Assembly (NCBI GenBank): GCA_965116355.1
Contig: OZ220679.1
Location: forward strand, 310,001 to 374,000
Direction: 5' to 3'
DNA from: UBA1127 sp965116355
GTDB taxonomy: Bacteria; Chloroflexota; Dehalococcoidia; Lucifugimonadales; UBA1127
Length of the DNA: 64,000 nt
Under the pieces are notes generated by a model. That model was not told where the DNA came from, searched no databases, and was given only the letters and a program-made list of their open reading frames with translations. This document shows, piece after piece, positions 40,511 through 49,509 of this stretch. Position numbers and translations under genes: made by a program. How positions within the stretch are numbered: the stretch's first letter is position 1; the number at the start of each line of letters is the position of its first letter.

Positions 40511-41125
40511 ATGGACACGCTGGAATCGCTCGCGCTGGCCGTCGAAACGTGCACGGACTGCACCCTGTGCGAGGGCCGGACCCGCAGCGTGCCGGGGGAG
40601 GGTCCGGAGCGGCCCGACATCATGTTCATCGGCGAGGGGCCCGGCTACCACGAGGACCAGCAGGGGCGGCCCTTCGTCGGGCCGGCGGGCAAGCTGCTCG
40701 AGGACCTGCTGGCGGCAATCGGGCTGACGCGGCGGGACGTGTATATCGCGAACGTCATCAAGTGCAGGCCGCCGAACAACCGCGACCCGCTGCCGGACGA
40801 GATCAAGGCATGCCGCAAGTACCTGGACCAGCAGATACGGCTGCTGGACCCGCCCGTGATCGTGACGCTGGGGCGGTTCTCCATGGCGCGCTTCATGCCC
40901 GGGGCCACCATCTCCCGCGTGCACGGCAAGCCTCAGCAGTGGGGCAAGCGCACCATCTTTCCCATGTACCACCCGGCCGCGGCGCTGCACCAGGGGAGCC
41001 TTCGGCGCTACCTGGAGGAGGACATCCGGAAGCTGCCGTCGCTCGTCGAGGAGGCACGCCGCAACGCCGCGTCGGCGACGGAGGAGGAACCGGCGCCGGA
41101 GCCCGAGCAGCTCAAGATGCTGTAG
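40511..41125 (+). CDS. family 4 uracil-DNA glycosylase (iron-sulfur)
   Basis: 204 residues that excise uracil from DNA. The start ATG 40511 follows GGAGGCCGC. Four Cys for a [4Fe-4S] cluster are placed as in family 4: CTDC (14-17), CRPP (near 86) and ACRKYL (near 102). Motif A is GEGPGYHEDQQGRPFVGPAG and motif B is MYHPAAAL (near 155). The C-terminal tail is acidic and probably unstructured. The only neighbours are the iron importer, divergent, and RNase J. Confidence 0.94.
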   Translation: MDTLESLALAVETCTDCTLCEGRTRSVPGEGPERPDIMFIGEGPGYHEDQQGRPFVGPAGKLLEDLLAAIGLTRRDVYIANVIKCRPPNNRDPLPDEIKACRKYLDQQIRLLDPPVIVTLGRFSMARFMPGATISRVHGKPQQWGKRTIFPMYHPAAALHQGSLRRYLEEDIRKLPSLVEEARRNAASATEEEPAPEPEQLKML

Positions 41126-41701
41126 GCGGGCTGCTGGAAGGCCCCCCTTCGAGAACCTCAGGACAGGCCCTTCGACAGGCTCAGGACGGGGTCAGGGCGT
41201 ACGGGATGAGATTGTCGGGGTTCCCCTGAATTTGCAGGAACGATGGTCTAGGGTGGGGCGCCGGGTTCCCCTCATTTCGTTTCCCATTCGTTTCCTCCCA
41301 CGGACATTCGTTTCCGCTGTGTCCTCGTTTGGCGGGGCGGTCCGTTTTTGGATTCGAATATTCGAATCTATAGCTGGAGGGCCGGTTTTCAGCTACGGGT
41401 TTTCGTTTTTTCGAAATTTCGCGTGAACGAATGGGACGGACGTATCTGCGCCAGTGGCGCGCCGCCGGACTTCGATCATGCGGGTGCGGGCAAGGGCGTC
41501 GCATGGGGAGACGGTAGCGGAGGCGACGCGGCATCGGAAACAGGACGGTGTCAGGGGGTGTCTGTCGGGGTTCTTGCCTGCGCAGGAATGGCGAGCGAGG
41601 GGGCAGCGGTAGCCAGCTAGACCGCGTACGTGTACTATGGATGTACACGGCCAGCCACCGCAGGCGGCCGACCCAACGATTGACAGGGCACGACTTCCCT
41701 C
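41126..41701. other. 575-bp gap with repeats and palindromes
   Basis: No gene. Family 1 repeats at 41143-41165 (degenerate) and 41168-41187; family 3 at 41571-41588; three ATTCGTTTCC-like direct repeats at 41274-41316; perfect 18-bp palindrome at 41351-41368; TAGCTG/CAGCTA inverted repeat at 41371-41395; GTGTAC-n7-GTACAC at 41630-41648 just upstream of RNase J. Confidence 0.55.
41351..41368. repeat. perfect 18-bp palindrome
   Basis: GATTCGAATATTCGAATC, fully self-complementary with no loop, in an A+T-rich island. Confidence 0.8.
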
Positions 41702-43459
41702 ATGCAAAACCTAGGACGCTTTCTTGGGCGGCCCGACGGGCCGCCGAGCGACGACTCCCCCGAGGCCTCGGCGACGACGACGGATGCACCGAGTGACGCA
41801 GCCACGGGCGCGCTGCGCGTGATTCCCCTCGGCGGGCTGGGCGAGATCGGCAAGAACATGATGGCGCTGGAGTACGGCGACGACATCGTCGTCGTCGACG
41901 CGGGCGTCATGTTCCCGGAAGAGGACATGTTCGGCGTCGATCTGGTCATCCCGAACATCACGTACCTGCTGGAGAACCAGCACAAGGTGCGCGCCATCCT
42001 GATCACGCACGGGCACGAGGACCACACCGGGGCGGTGCCCTTTGTACTGCCGGAGCTCAACGTGCCCGTGTACGCGCCGAAGCTGGCGCACGGGCTCATC
42101 GAGGTCAAGCTGCGGGACCACCGGATCCTCTCGGCGTCCGAGTTGCACGCCATCGAGCCGGGCGAGGAGTTCACGTTCGGCGCGTTCCGGTGCGAGTTCT
42201 TCCACGTCTGCCACAGCATCCCGGACGCGACGGGCATCGCCATTCACACGCCGGCAGGGCTGGTGATCCACACGGGCGACTTCAAGTTCGACCATACGCC
42301 CGTCGACGAGGTACCGACGGACTTCGCGCGGCTGGCGGAGCTTGGCATGGAGGGCGTCACGCTGCTGCTCTCGGACTCGACGTACGCGGAGAGCGAGGGA
42401 TACACGCCCTCGGAAGCAGTGCTGGACCCGAACCTGGAACGGATCATCGCGGAGGCGCCGGGGCGGGTGATGTTCGCGACATTTGCGTCGCTCATCGCGC
42501 GCATCCAGCAGATCGCGCTGGCGGCAGCGAAGAACGGGCGCAAGGTGGCCGTCATCGGGCGGAGCATGGTGAACAACGTGGCCATGGCGCAGCAGATGGG
42601 GTACCTCCGCGTGCCAGAGGGCGTCATCGTGCCCGTGGAGAGCCTGAGCGGAATGCCGCCCGAGCAGACGGTCATCATCATGACGGGGGCGCAGGGCGAG
42701 CCGACCTCGGCGCTCTCGCGCATCGCCAACGACGACCACCGGGACTTCTCCGTCGAGCGCGGCGACACGATCGTCCTGTCGGCGTCGCCCATACCGGGCA
42801 ACGAGGCGGTCATCATGCGGACCATCGACAACCTGTTGCGGCAGGGGGCGCGGGTGCTGCACGCCAACAACGCGCAGGTGCACGTGCACGGCCACGCCAG
42901 CCGGGAAGAACTGAAGCTGATGCTGCGGATGATCAAGCCCAAGTACTTCGTCCCCATCCACGGCGAGTACCACCACCTCGTCGCGCATGCGGGCATCGCG
43001 GTCAGCATGGGCGTGGCGCCAGAGCGCGTCTTCATCATGGAGGACGGCGACGTGCTGGAGATGGCGGGCGACTGGGCGGAGATCGTCGACCAGGTGCCGG
43101 CCGGGCATGTGTACGTGGTGGGGCGTCGGCTGTGGGACCCGTCGAACGGCGTCTTCAAGGAGCGCCAGACGCTCGCCCGGGACGGGGTTGTCGTGGCGGC
43201 GGTGGCGGTGGACGGCGCGACGGGCCGGCTGAGCGCGCCGCCGACGCTCACGGCGCACGGCTTCGAGGCGCCGGATGACCACCCCGAGGTCATGGCCGCG
43301 GCGGCGAGGCGGCTGGAAGAAGCCCTCGGGCACCAGGAGTGGCCCGACGAGGACGTGGAGGAGGCCGTCCGGCAGCAGGCCGGCCGCGTGCTCTCCGGAT
43401 TCCTCAGGGACGCTACGGGGCGCCGGCCTGTCGTGCTGGCGCTGGTCTCGTTGACGTAG
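41702..43459 (+). CDS. rnj: ribonuclease J
   Basis: 585-residue metallo-beta-lactamase/beta-CASP RNase for mRNA decay and maturation. Metal motif THGHEDHTG (near 100), further ligands in HTGDFKFD (near 196), beta-CASP motifs with RSMVNN and TGAQGEPTSAL, and HGHASREEL plus FVPIHGEYHHL near 400-425. The first ~35 residues are an acidic, Thr/Ala-rich extension before LRVIPLGGLGEIGKN. The start ATG 41702 has a poor SD. Confidence 0.95.
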   Translation: MQNLGRFLGRPDGPPSDDSPEASATTTDAPSDAATGALRVIPLGGLGEIGKNMMALEYGDDIVVVDAGVMFPEEDMFGVDLVIPNITYLLENQHKVRAILITHGHEDHTGAVPFVLPELNVPVYAPKLAHGLIEVKLRDHRILSASELHAIEPGEEFTFGAFRCEFFHVCHSIPDATGIAIHTPAGLVIHTGDFKFDHTPVDEVPTDFARLAELGMEGVTLLLSDSTYAESEGYTPSEAVLDPNLERIIAEAPGRVMFATFASLIARIQQIALAAAKNGRKVAVIGRSMVNNVAMAQQMGYLRVPEGVIVPVESLSGMPPEQTVIIMTGAQGEPTSALSRIANDDHRDFSVERGDTIVLSASPIPGNEAVIMRTIDNLLRQGARVLHANNAQVHVHGHASREELKLMLRMIKPKYFVPIHGEYHHLVAHAGIAVSMGVAPERVFIMEDGDVLEMAGDWAEIVDQVPAGHVYVVGRRLWDPSNGVFKERQTLARDGVVVAAVAVDGATGRLSAPPTLTAHGFEAPDDHPEVMAAAARRLEEALGHQEWPDEDVEEAVRQQAGRVLSGFLRDATGRRPVVLALVSLT

Positions 43460-43648
43460 CGGGCCACGCAGGGAGCTAACCCGGCGCATCGACTCGTTTC
43501 ACATTCTTCCTCGTGTATGGCAATCCCTTATTCGCGCGCCCGCGCATGGAACTGTCCTCCCTGTTCATTCGTTGCGTACAATGTGAGTAGTGGTATGTAA
43601 CGCGGCGGGTGGGAACGCTCAAGTACCCTCCGTCCCTCGAGGTGCCCG

Positions 43649-46387
43649 ATGGTAGATATGAAGAAGCCTCCCTCCAACAAGCGGCCTGCGAAACGGCCGT
43701 CCAAGTTGCCCGAGCCGTCGTCCCCGACTTTACTCCCGGAGAGCGGCGGGCAGTCCTCAATGCCCATCTTCATCCTGGGCGGCCTGAGCGTTGTCCTGAT
43801 TACGCTGGCAGTGGCGGTGTTCAATTCGCGGGAATCGGTCATCGACGGCGCCATTTGGGTGTGGGAGGCGATGCGCTGGGCGTGGGTGGCGCTTGCCGTC
43901 TGGGCGGTCGCGCTGCCGGCCACCCTCTCGAAGCGCAGGGACCTCGTCAAGCGGCACCCGCACCGGTGGATGGCCGGGTTGCTCCTTGTTCCCGTAACCG
44001 CCGGGTGCCTGCAGCTTTCCGGGCAGGGCCTTGGGGGCGAATTCGGCGGACTGGTCATCGGCGGCAGCGCCGCGTGGGGAATCGTGCGGATGGCCGTGAT
44101 CTTCACCGCTGCGCTGGCGATGCTTGCGCCGCTGCCTGCAGCCTGGGTGGGCAGGATGCTTCTGCTCGGCCTGGGGTTCTTCGCGGTGTACCTGTGGCTG
44201 GCCCTGGGCCGCGTATTTCGCGGGCTGCAGGTCGTGAGCGTGTGGATCGGCTTGAAATGCACTGCGATATCGCCGAGCCTCTCGCGGGGCGTTGCCGCAG
44301 GGTGGCGCGGAGTGTGCCGCGTGTACAACAAGGCCCCCATTCACCTGTACATCGCGGCAGTGTTTGTCATCCTGACAGCCTTCATCCTCCGGCGGCCCGC
44401 GCCTGAACGACGCCGGCCGCGCGCTACAGCCTCGACGGCGGGAGTCTATGAGGCGTACCCGTACCCGCAAGGCATGTTCGAGAACGTGGGGCCGTACGGC
44501 GACACGATGGTCGCGGCGGCGGCGCCAGGGGCCGCGACTGCGCCGCCTATGGCAGCGCCGGAGATCGAGGCCGAGCCCACTCGCTACGTGTCGCCATCAT
44601 TCCTGCTCACGGAGGGCGCGGGGGCTGCGCCAGCCGCCCCGGCCAACGGGAGCGGCCTCGACGACGATGAGGACAATGACGACGACGAGAAGGTCGTCGC
44701 AGCCACGGCCGACGATCTGGAGGAGTGGGACGACGCGGACGAGGACGAGGAGGATGACGACTCCCCGCCCTTCGACCTGTACGACGACGAACTCGACGAG
44801 GCTGACGAGGACGACGACGCGCCGGGCGTGGCAACTGCGCCCGAGGTGATCGACCTGCGCAGCGGCTCGGCGCGGACGGGCGGGCGCATCGCGGCGTCGG
44901 CGAGCAAGTGGGAGCTGCCGCCGCTGGACCTGCTGAAGAGCGTGCCGCAGCGGGAGGTCTCCGACGAGGTCCACCAAGCCACGGCGAGGCTCATCGAGCA
45001 GACGCTGGCGGAGTACAACATCGAGGTACAGGTCAAGGAGATCCGGCCCGGCCCCGTGGTGACGCAGTACGGCGTCGTGCCCGGATGGGTGCGCCGCTAC
45101 AAGGACGTGCGGGAGCGGAACCCCGATGGCACGCCCGCCAAGGGCCCCGACGGCAAGGCGATCACCCGCCGGGTGGAAGACAAGACCCGCGTCCGCGTCG
45201 ACCACGTGCTGGCGCGGGAGAAGGACCTGTCGCTGGCGCTGGCGGCGCCCAGCCTGCGCTTCGAGGCGCCGGTGCCGGGCGAGTCCTTCATGGGGCTGGA
45301 AGTGCCCAACGCGCAACGGGACGTCGTAACGCTGCGCTCGTCGCTGGAGAGCAGCGCGTTCCAGGCCATACAGAAGAAGACGAAGATGCCGGTGGCTCTC
45401 GGCCTCGGCAGCGGCGGCGAGCCGGTCATCATGGACCTCGTGGACATGCCGCACCTGCTCATCGCGGGCTCGACGGGCAGCGGCAAGAGCGTGTGCATGA
45501 ACACCATCATCTGCTCGCTCATCATGCAGAGCACCCCGCTGGACCTGCAGATGTACCTGGTCGACCCCAAGCGCGTGGAGCTTACGGCGTACAACGGGCT
45601 GCCGCACCTGGCGGGGCCGGTGCTCGTCGAGGTGGACCAGGCGGTGCCGGCGCTGCACGCGCTGATCGCGGAGATGCAGTCGCGGTACAAGAAGTTCGAG
45701 GCGCGGGGTGCGCGCAACATCAGCACGTACAACGGCAAGCTGAGCCGCAACGAAGAGCGGCTGCCGTACCTGGTGCTTGTCGTGGACGAGCTGGCGGACC
45801 TGATGATGACGGCGTCGGGCGACGTGGAGGCGGCGCTGTGCCGGCTGGCGCAGCTGGGCCGCGCGGCGGGCATCCACCTGGTCATCGCGACGCAGCGGCC
45901 GTCGGTGGACGTGCTGACGGGGCTCATCAAGGCCAACTTCCCCAGCCGCATCAGCTTCGCGGTGTCATCGCAGGTGGACTCGCGGACGGTGCTGGACAGC
46001 GTGGGCGCGGAGAAGCTGCTGGGCAAGGGCGACCTGCTCTACCTGCCCACGAACGCCGTGAAGCCCAGGCGGCTGCAGGGCGCGTTCATCTCCGATGAGG
46101 AGGTCGACACCATCGTCGACTTCTGGCAGAAGCAGGGGAACAAGCCGAAGCCGACGATCCAGATGGAGCTGGCGGAGCCGGACAACGAAGAGGACTCGAT
46201 GCTGCTGGAGGCGCAGAAGCTGGCGACCAGCCACAGCCGCATCTCCGCATCGCTGCTGCAGCGGAAGCTGGGCATCGGCTACGCGAAGGCCGCGAGCCTG
46301 CTCGACCACCTGGAGGACCGGGGCATCGTCGGCCCGGGCGACCCGGGGAAGTCGCGGGAGGTCATCACTCCGGGACGGTTGATGTAG
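43649..46387 (+). CDS. ftsK: DNA translocase FtsK/SpoIIIE
   Basis: 912 residues for chromosome segregation at the septum. The N-terminal membrane part (about 28-250) has at least four helices. A very acidic Asp/Glu linker (about 325-395) follows. The motor domain has Walker A IAGSTGSGKSVCMN (near 608) and VVDELADLMM for Walker B. The C-terminal gamma domain (SHSRISASLLQRKLGIGYAK) reads polar KOPS/SRS-like sequences. ATG 43649 follows GAGGTG; a second ATG lies 9 bp on. Confidence 0.95.
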   Translation: MVDMKKPPSNKRPAKRPSKLPEPSSPTLLPESGGQSSMPIFILGGLSVVLITLAVAVFNSRESVIDGAIWVWEAMRWAWVALAVWAVALPATLSKRRDLVKRHPHRWMAGLLLVPVTAGCLQLSGQGLGGEFGGLVIGGSAAWGIVRMAVIFTAALAMLAPLPAAWVGRMLLLGLGFFAVYLWLALGRVFRGLQVVSVWIGLKCTAISPSLSRGVAAGWRGVCRVYNKAPIHLYIAAVFVILTAFILRRPAPERRRPRATASTAGVYEAYPYPQGMFENVGPYGDTMVAAAAPGAATAPPMAAPEIEAEPTRYVSPSFLLTEGAGAAPAAPANGSGLDDDEDNDDDEKVVAATADDLEEWDDADEDEEDDDSPPFDLYDDELDEADEDDDAPGVATAPEVIDLRSGSARTGGRIAASASKWELPPLDLLKSVPQREVSDEVHQATARLIEQTLAEYNIEVQVKEIRPGPVVTQYGVVPGWVRRYKDVRERNPDGTPAKGPDGKAITRRVEDKTRVRVDHVLAREKDLSLALAAPSLRFEAPVPGESFMGLEVPNAQRDVVTLRSSLESSAFQAIQKKTKMPVALGLGSGGEPVIMDLVDMPHLLIAGSTGSGKSVCMNTIICSLIMQSTPLDLQMYLVDPKRVELTAYNGLPHLAGPVLVEVDQAVPALHALIAEMQSRYKKFEARGARNISTYNGKLSRNEERLPYLVLVVDELADLMMTASGDVEAALCRLAQLGRAAGIHLVIATQRPSVDVLTGLIKANFPSRISFAVSSQVDSRTVLDSVGAEKLLGKGDLLYLPTNAVKPRRLQGAFISDEEVDTIVDFWQKQGNKPKPTIQMELAEPDNEEDSMLLEAQKLATSHSRISASLLQRKLGIGYAKAASLLDHLEDRGIVGPGDPGKSREVITPGRLM

Positions 46388-46518
46388 GGTGTGCCGTCGA
46401 AATACCGGAGAGTCCTACACGTGTGTGCCAACCTCTCCTCCGTAACAGCCCGTCGTTCAGTTATGACGATTGACGGGAGCGGAATGGAGCCAGCGCTGCC
46501 TCCACCAAGGGGAGAGAA
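46388..46518. other. short gap, no gene seen
   Basis: Inverted words CCGTCGTTCAGTTATGACG at 46451-46469 give CGTC...GACG arms; nothing else is recognised. Confidence 0.3.
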
Positions 46519-47172
46519 ATGCCGACGAGGAGTCCCCTGGACACGTACAAGGCTCAATATCTGGACGGGCCGGGCAGCGTCAATGACATGCCGGAGGTCT
46601 TCGGTCAGGTCAGGAGAGAATTCCACGTAGAACGTGCGCTGTACCCCGGGAGCTATCTGCACGTCACGCCATCTTTGTTCTTCCCGGAGGTTTGCTACGT
46701 TGACTCGTTAGCGGGAATTGCCGTTGCCCTGGCGGACCCCGATTTACAGGGGTACGTGACTGACCACAAGCACTACCCGCGCATCCCGAACATCCGGTGC
46801 TATCAGGACGATTACCACACCTTCAATTCTGAACCGGAGGAGTCCTTCGACTTGCTCATTTCCCTTAATGCAGGGGACGTTTCCCAGGCATGCAAACGCT
46901 TTCTTCCATCCGGGGGGTTGTTGCTGGTCAATGACGAGCACTACGACGCCCGTCGTGCGTTTGTGGACCCGGACTACGTTCTCTGCGCCGCCTTTGCGGG
47001 AGAGGGCCTTCAGATGGAAACATCTGAAATCAAGCTTGCATCCTATTTCAAGACTGCCCTCGGAAAGCCGCTGACTCCAGAAATGGTGGAGTCCGATGCG
47101 CCGGGGCCACCAAGCCGGGCCAGATTCAAACCGACCCAAAGGGCGGCGGTCTATCTTTTCAAGAAGCACTAG
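46519..47172 (+). CDS. uncharacterised protein, methyltransferase-like fold possible
   Basis: 217 residues. The order RALYPGSYLHVTPSLFFP, VCYVDSLAGIAVALADP, FDLLISLNAGDVSQACKRFLPSGGLLLVNDEH resembles a Rossmann-like methyltransferase (an acidic residue ending beta 2, then a D-L-L-I-S-L strand and the G-G-L-L-L-V strand). The usual G-x-G-x-G SAM loop is missing, so catalysis is doubtful. It may instead be a pseudo-enzyme. Codon use is less G+C-rich than flanking ftsK and accDA, suggesting acquisition. Confidence 0.55.
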   Translation: MPTRSPLDTYKAQYLDGPGSVNDMPEVFGQVRREFHVERALYPGSYLHVTPSLFFPEVCYVDSLAGIAVALADPDLQGYVTDHKHYPRIPNIRCYQDDYHTFNSEPEESFDLLISLNAGDVSQACKRFLPSGGLLLVNDEHYDARRAFVDPDYVLCAAFAGEGLQMETSEIKLASYFKTALGKPLTPEMVESDAPGPPSRARFKPTQRAAVYLFKKH

Positions 47173-47200
47173 CGACGGCATAGCCGGTGATGAACAGGTA

Positions 47201-47350
47201 TATAATCTCCTCATGTCGCGCCTCATCAGGGGAGCGCGAAAACGGGCGAGCGGGCGCTTCATCGCCGCTCCACGCACCCGTTGCCGGAGCGGAGCCGCCG
47301 GGCGGCACGGGACGTTAACGCATCGTTCACCGCACAGGGGATGCGTTTTT
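47201..47350 (+). ncRNA. structured leader or small RNA upstream of accDA
   Basis: A perfect TATAAT (47201-47206) starts a segment with strong G+C hairpins (CCGTTGCCG...CGGCACGG at 47278-47310). It ends in the terminator-like stem AACGCATC (47317-47324) / GATGCGTT (47340-47347) followed by TTT. The product would be about 135 nt, ending 75 bp before accDA, so it is either an attenuated leader or a small RNA. Confidence 0.45.
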
Positions 47351-47424
47351 CTGTTATGTAGAGCATAATGGTTATTGGGAAAGCGTCGCCGTCGTCACAG
47401 GCAGCGGCGCACTGAGGGAGTTGG

Positions 47425-49419
47425 ATGGTACCACGGCGCATTTCCGGGGTCATCGGGACGCTGCTGGGGCGCAGGAGCAACGCCTACGGCGCAGCCTCGC
47501 TTGTCCAGGACGTGTGCCTGTTCTGCAACGCCTCCCTCACCGACTCGGTTGTGTACCTCGAAGCGCGGGTCTGCCCGGACTGCCGCTTCCACTACAGCAT
47601 CACCGCACGTGAGCGCATCCGGCAGCTATCGGACAGGAAGTCCTTCAAGGAGAAGTTCCGGGCGGTCATCTCCATCGACCCACTGCTGTTCAACAGCCGC
47701 GACACGTACCGGAGCGACATCTTCAACGCCCAGCTCCGCACCGGCCTGACGGAGGCCGCCATCGTGGGGCAGTGCCGGATCGAGGGCATTCCGACGGTGC
47801 TGCTGGCGCTGGACTTCAGCTTCCTCGGCGGCAGCATGGGGCTCGTGGTTGGCGAGAAGGTGGCGCTGGCCTGCGAGCTGGCGCAGAAGAAGGACCTGCC
47901 GCTGGTGGCGCTCGTCACGAGCGGGGGCGCACGGCTGCAGGAAGGCGCGCTGTCGCTCATGCAGATGGCCAAGGCGGCGACGGCCGTCAGCGCCCTGCAC
48001 CAGAAGGGGCTGCCCTACATCGCGGTGTTTGCCAACCCAACAACGGGACAGGCCTACGCGAGCTTTGCGAACATGGCCGACGTCCTGCTGGCGGAGCCGG
48101 GCGCACTGATGGGCTTCGCGCCGCTGCGCGTGCTGCAGGAGTCGGCGGGAGCGATTCTGCCGGAGGACTCGCATACGGCAGAGTCCCACCTGCGCAACGG
48201 CATGCTGGACGACATCGTCGACCGGGAGGAGATGCGCGGGGCCATCGCGACCATCCTGCGTCGGCTGGTGCCGGCGCGGACGCGCGTGCGCCTGCTGGTC
48301 CCGCGGGACCGCAATCGGCCGCCGCAGGGGCAACTTGGGGCATGGGAGGCCGTCCAACGCACGCGTCACCCGGAGCGGCCCACCGCCCGCGACTACATCA
48401 ACCGGGTCTTCCGGGAGTTCGTCGAGTTCCACGGCGACCGCCTTGCGGCCGACGACCCGTCGATTATCTGCGGCGTGGGCGACCTGTACGGCGCGTCGGT
48501 GATGGTCGTGGCGCAGCAGCGCACGGTGACGCCGGAGGGCGAGACGCAGCCGCCGTCCATCGGGCCGGAGGGCTTCCGAAAGGCGCAGCGGGCCATGCAC
48601 ATGGCGGAGAAGTTCCGCATTCCCGTCATCACCATGATCGACTGCGCGGGCCCTGCGCTGACGCTGGAAGCGGAGGAGAAGGGGCTGGGCAACACGCTCG
48701 CGAATACGATGTTCACCATGTCCAACCTGCCCGTGCCCACTGTGGCGGTGATCCTCGGCGAGGGCGGACGGGAGAGCGCGCTGGCATTCAGCATCGCGGA
48801 CCAGATCCTGATGCTGGAGGGCGCCATCTACACGCCGGCGTCGCCGGAAGCGGCCGCGTCGGTACTCTACCGCGACGACAGCCGCGCGCCGGACGTGGCG
48901 CTCTCGCTGCGCCTGACGGCCAAGGACGTGAAGGACCTCAAGATCATCGACACCGTCGTCCCGGAGCCCGTGGGCGGCGCACACACCGACCCGGACGCGT
49001 CGGCCTACACGCTCGAGCGGGCCCTCGTCCGCGCCGTGGCGCGCATCGAGCGCTACTCGGTGAAGCGGATGCTGAACGAGCGGCACAAGCGGTTCCGGAA
49101 GAAGGGTGAGTACGGGGCCTACTACCAGCAGTTCCTGACCAAGGAGGCGCAGCACATCCAGCAGGTCAAGGGCGCGCCAAAGCCGACCGCACCTCGGCAG
49201 GACACGCTGGAGACGGAGATCCTCACGTTCCCGGTGCTGCCACAGGACTACGACGTGGACGACGAGGACGACAACCGCGACGGCGCCGCGCCGCTGCTGA
49301 CCTTTACGTCAGACACCAACGACTTTCCCGCCGAACCGGAAACGCAGGAAGAGCCGGCTGATCTAGGAGAGCCGGAGACCTCTGAGCAGCCCGAGGAGCA
49401 GCCGGAACCGCACGGATAG
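47425..49419 (+). CDS. accDA: acetyl-CoA carboxylase carboxyltransferase, fused beta and alpha subunits
   Basis: 664 residues joining AccD and AccA, which transfer carboxyl from biotin to acetyl-CoA for fatty-acid synthesis. The N-terminal zinc ribbon CLFC...CPDC (31-53) is typical of AccD, followed by SGGARLQEGALSLMQMAKA (near 172) and FANPTTGQAYASFA. The AccA half begins near 310 (HPERPTARDYI), with oxyanion-hole regions near EKFRIPVITMIDCAGP and ILGEGGRESALAF. The C-terminal ~60 residues are acidic and unlike AccA. A structured leader lies upstream and a strong terminator downstream. Confidence 0.93.
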   Translation: MVPRRISGVIGTLLGRRSNAYGAASLVQDVCLFCNASLTDSVVYLEARVCPDCRFHYSITARERIRQLSDRKSFKEKFRAVISIDPLLFNSRDTYRSDIFNAQLRTGLTEAAIVGQCRIEGIPTVLLALDFSFLGGSMGLVVGEKVALACELAQKKDLPLVALVTSGGARLQEGALSLMQMAKAATAVSALHQKGLPYIAVFANPTTGQAYASFANMADVLLAEPGALMGFAPLRVLQESAGAILPEDSHTAESHLRNGMLDDIVDREEMRGAIATILRRLVPARTRVRLLVPRDRNRPPQGQLGAWEAVQRTRHPERPTARDYINRVFREFVEFHGDRLAADDPSIICGVGDLYGASVMVVAQQRTVTPEGETQPPSIGPEGFRKAQRAMHMAEKFRIPVITMIDCAGPALTLEAEEKGLGNTLANTMFTMSNLPVPTVAVILGEGGRESALAFSIADQILMLEGAIYTPASPEAAASVLYRDDSRAPDVALSLRLTAKDVKDLKIIDTVVPEPVGGAHTDPDASAYTLERALVRAVARIERYSVKRMLNERHKRFRKKGEYGAYYQQFLTKEAQHIQQVKGAPKPTAPRQDTLETEILTFPVLPQDYDVDDEDDNRDGAAPLLTFTSDTNDFPAEPETQEEPADLGEPETSEQPEEQPEPHG

Positions 49420-49440
49420 CCCGCTGCGAGGCCAATAGAG

Positions 49441-49476
49441 AAGCGCCGGGACGCGAATCCCGGCGCTTTTGCTTTG
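49441..49476 (+). terminator. rho-independent terminator of accDA
   Basis: Perfect 11-bp stem AAGCGCCGGGA / TCCCGGCGCTT with a 6-nt loop, then TTGCTTTG. Confidence 0.85.
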
Positions 49477-49509
49477 TGCCGGCGTACAACCGGCCAGCTA
49501 GCAGTTCAG

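Noticed and set aside
47213..47368. Small open frame starting just after the TATAAT before accDA
   Set aside because: The region is dominated by RNA hairpins and the peptide is Arg/His/Gly-rich without coding character; a leader RNA fits better.
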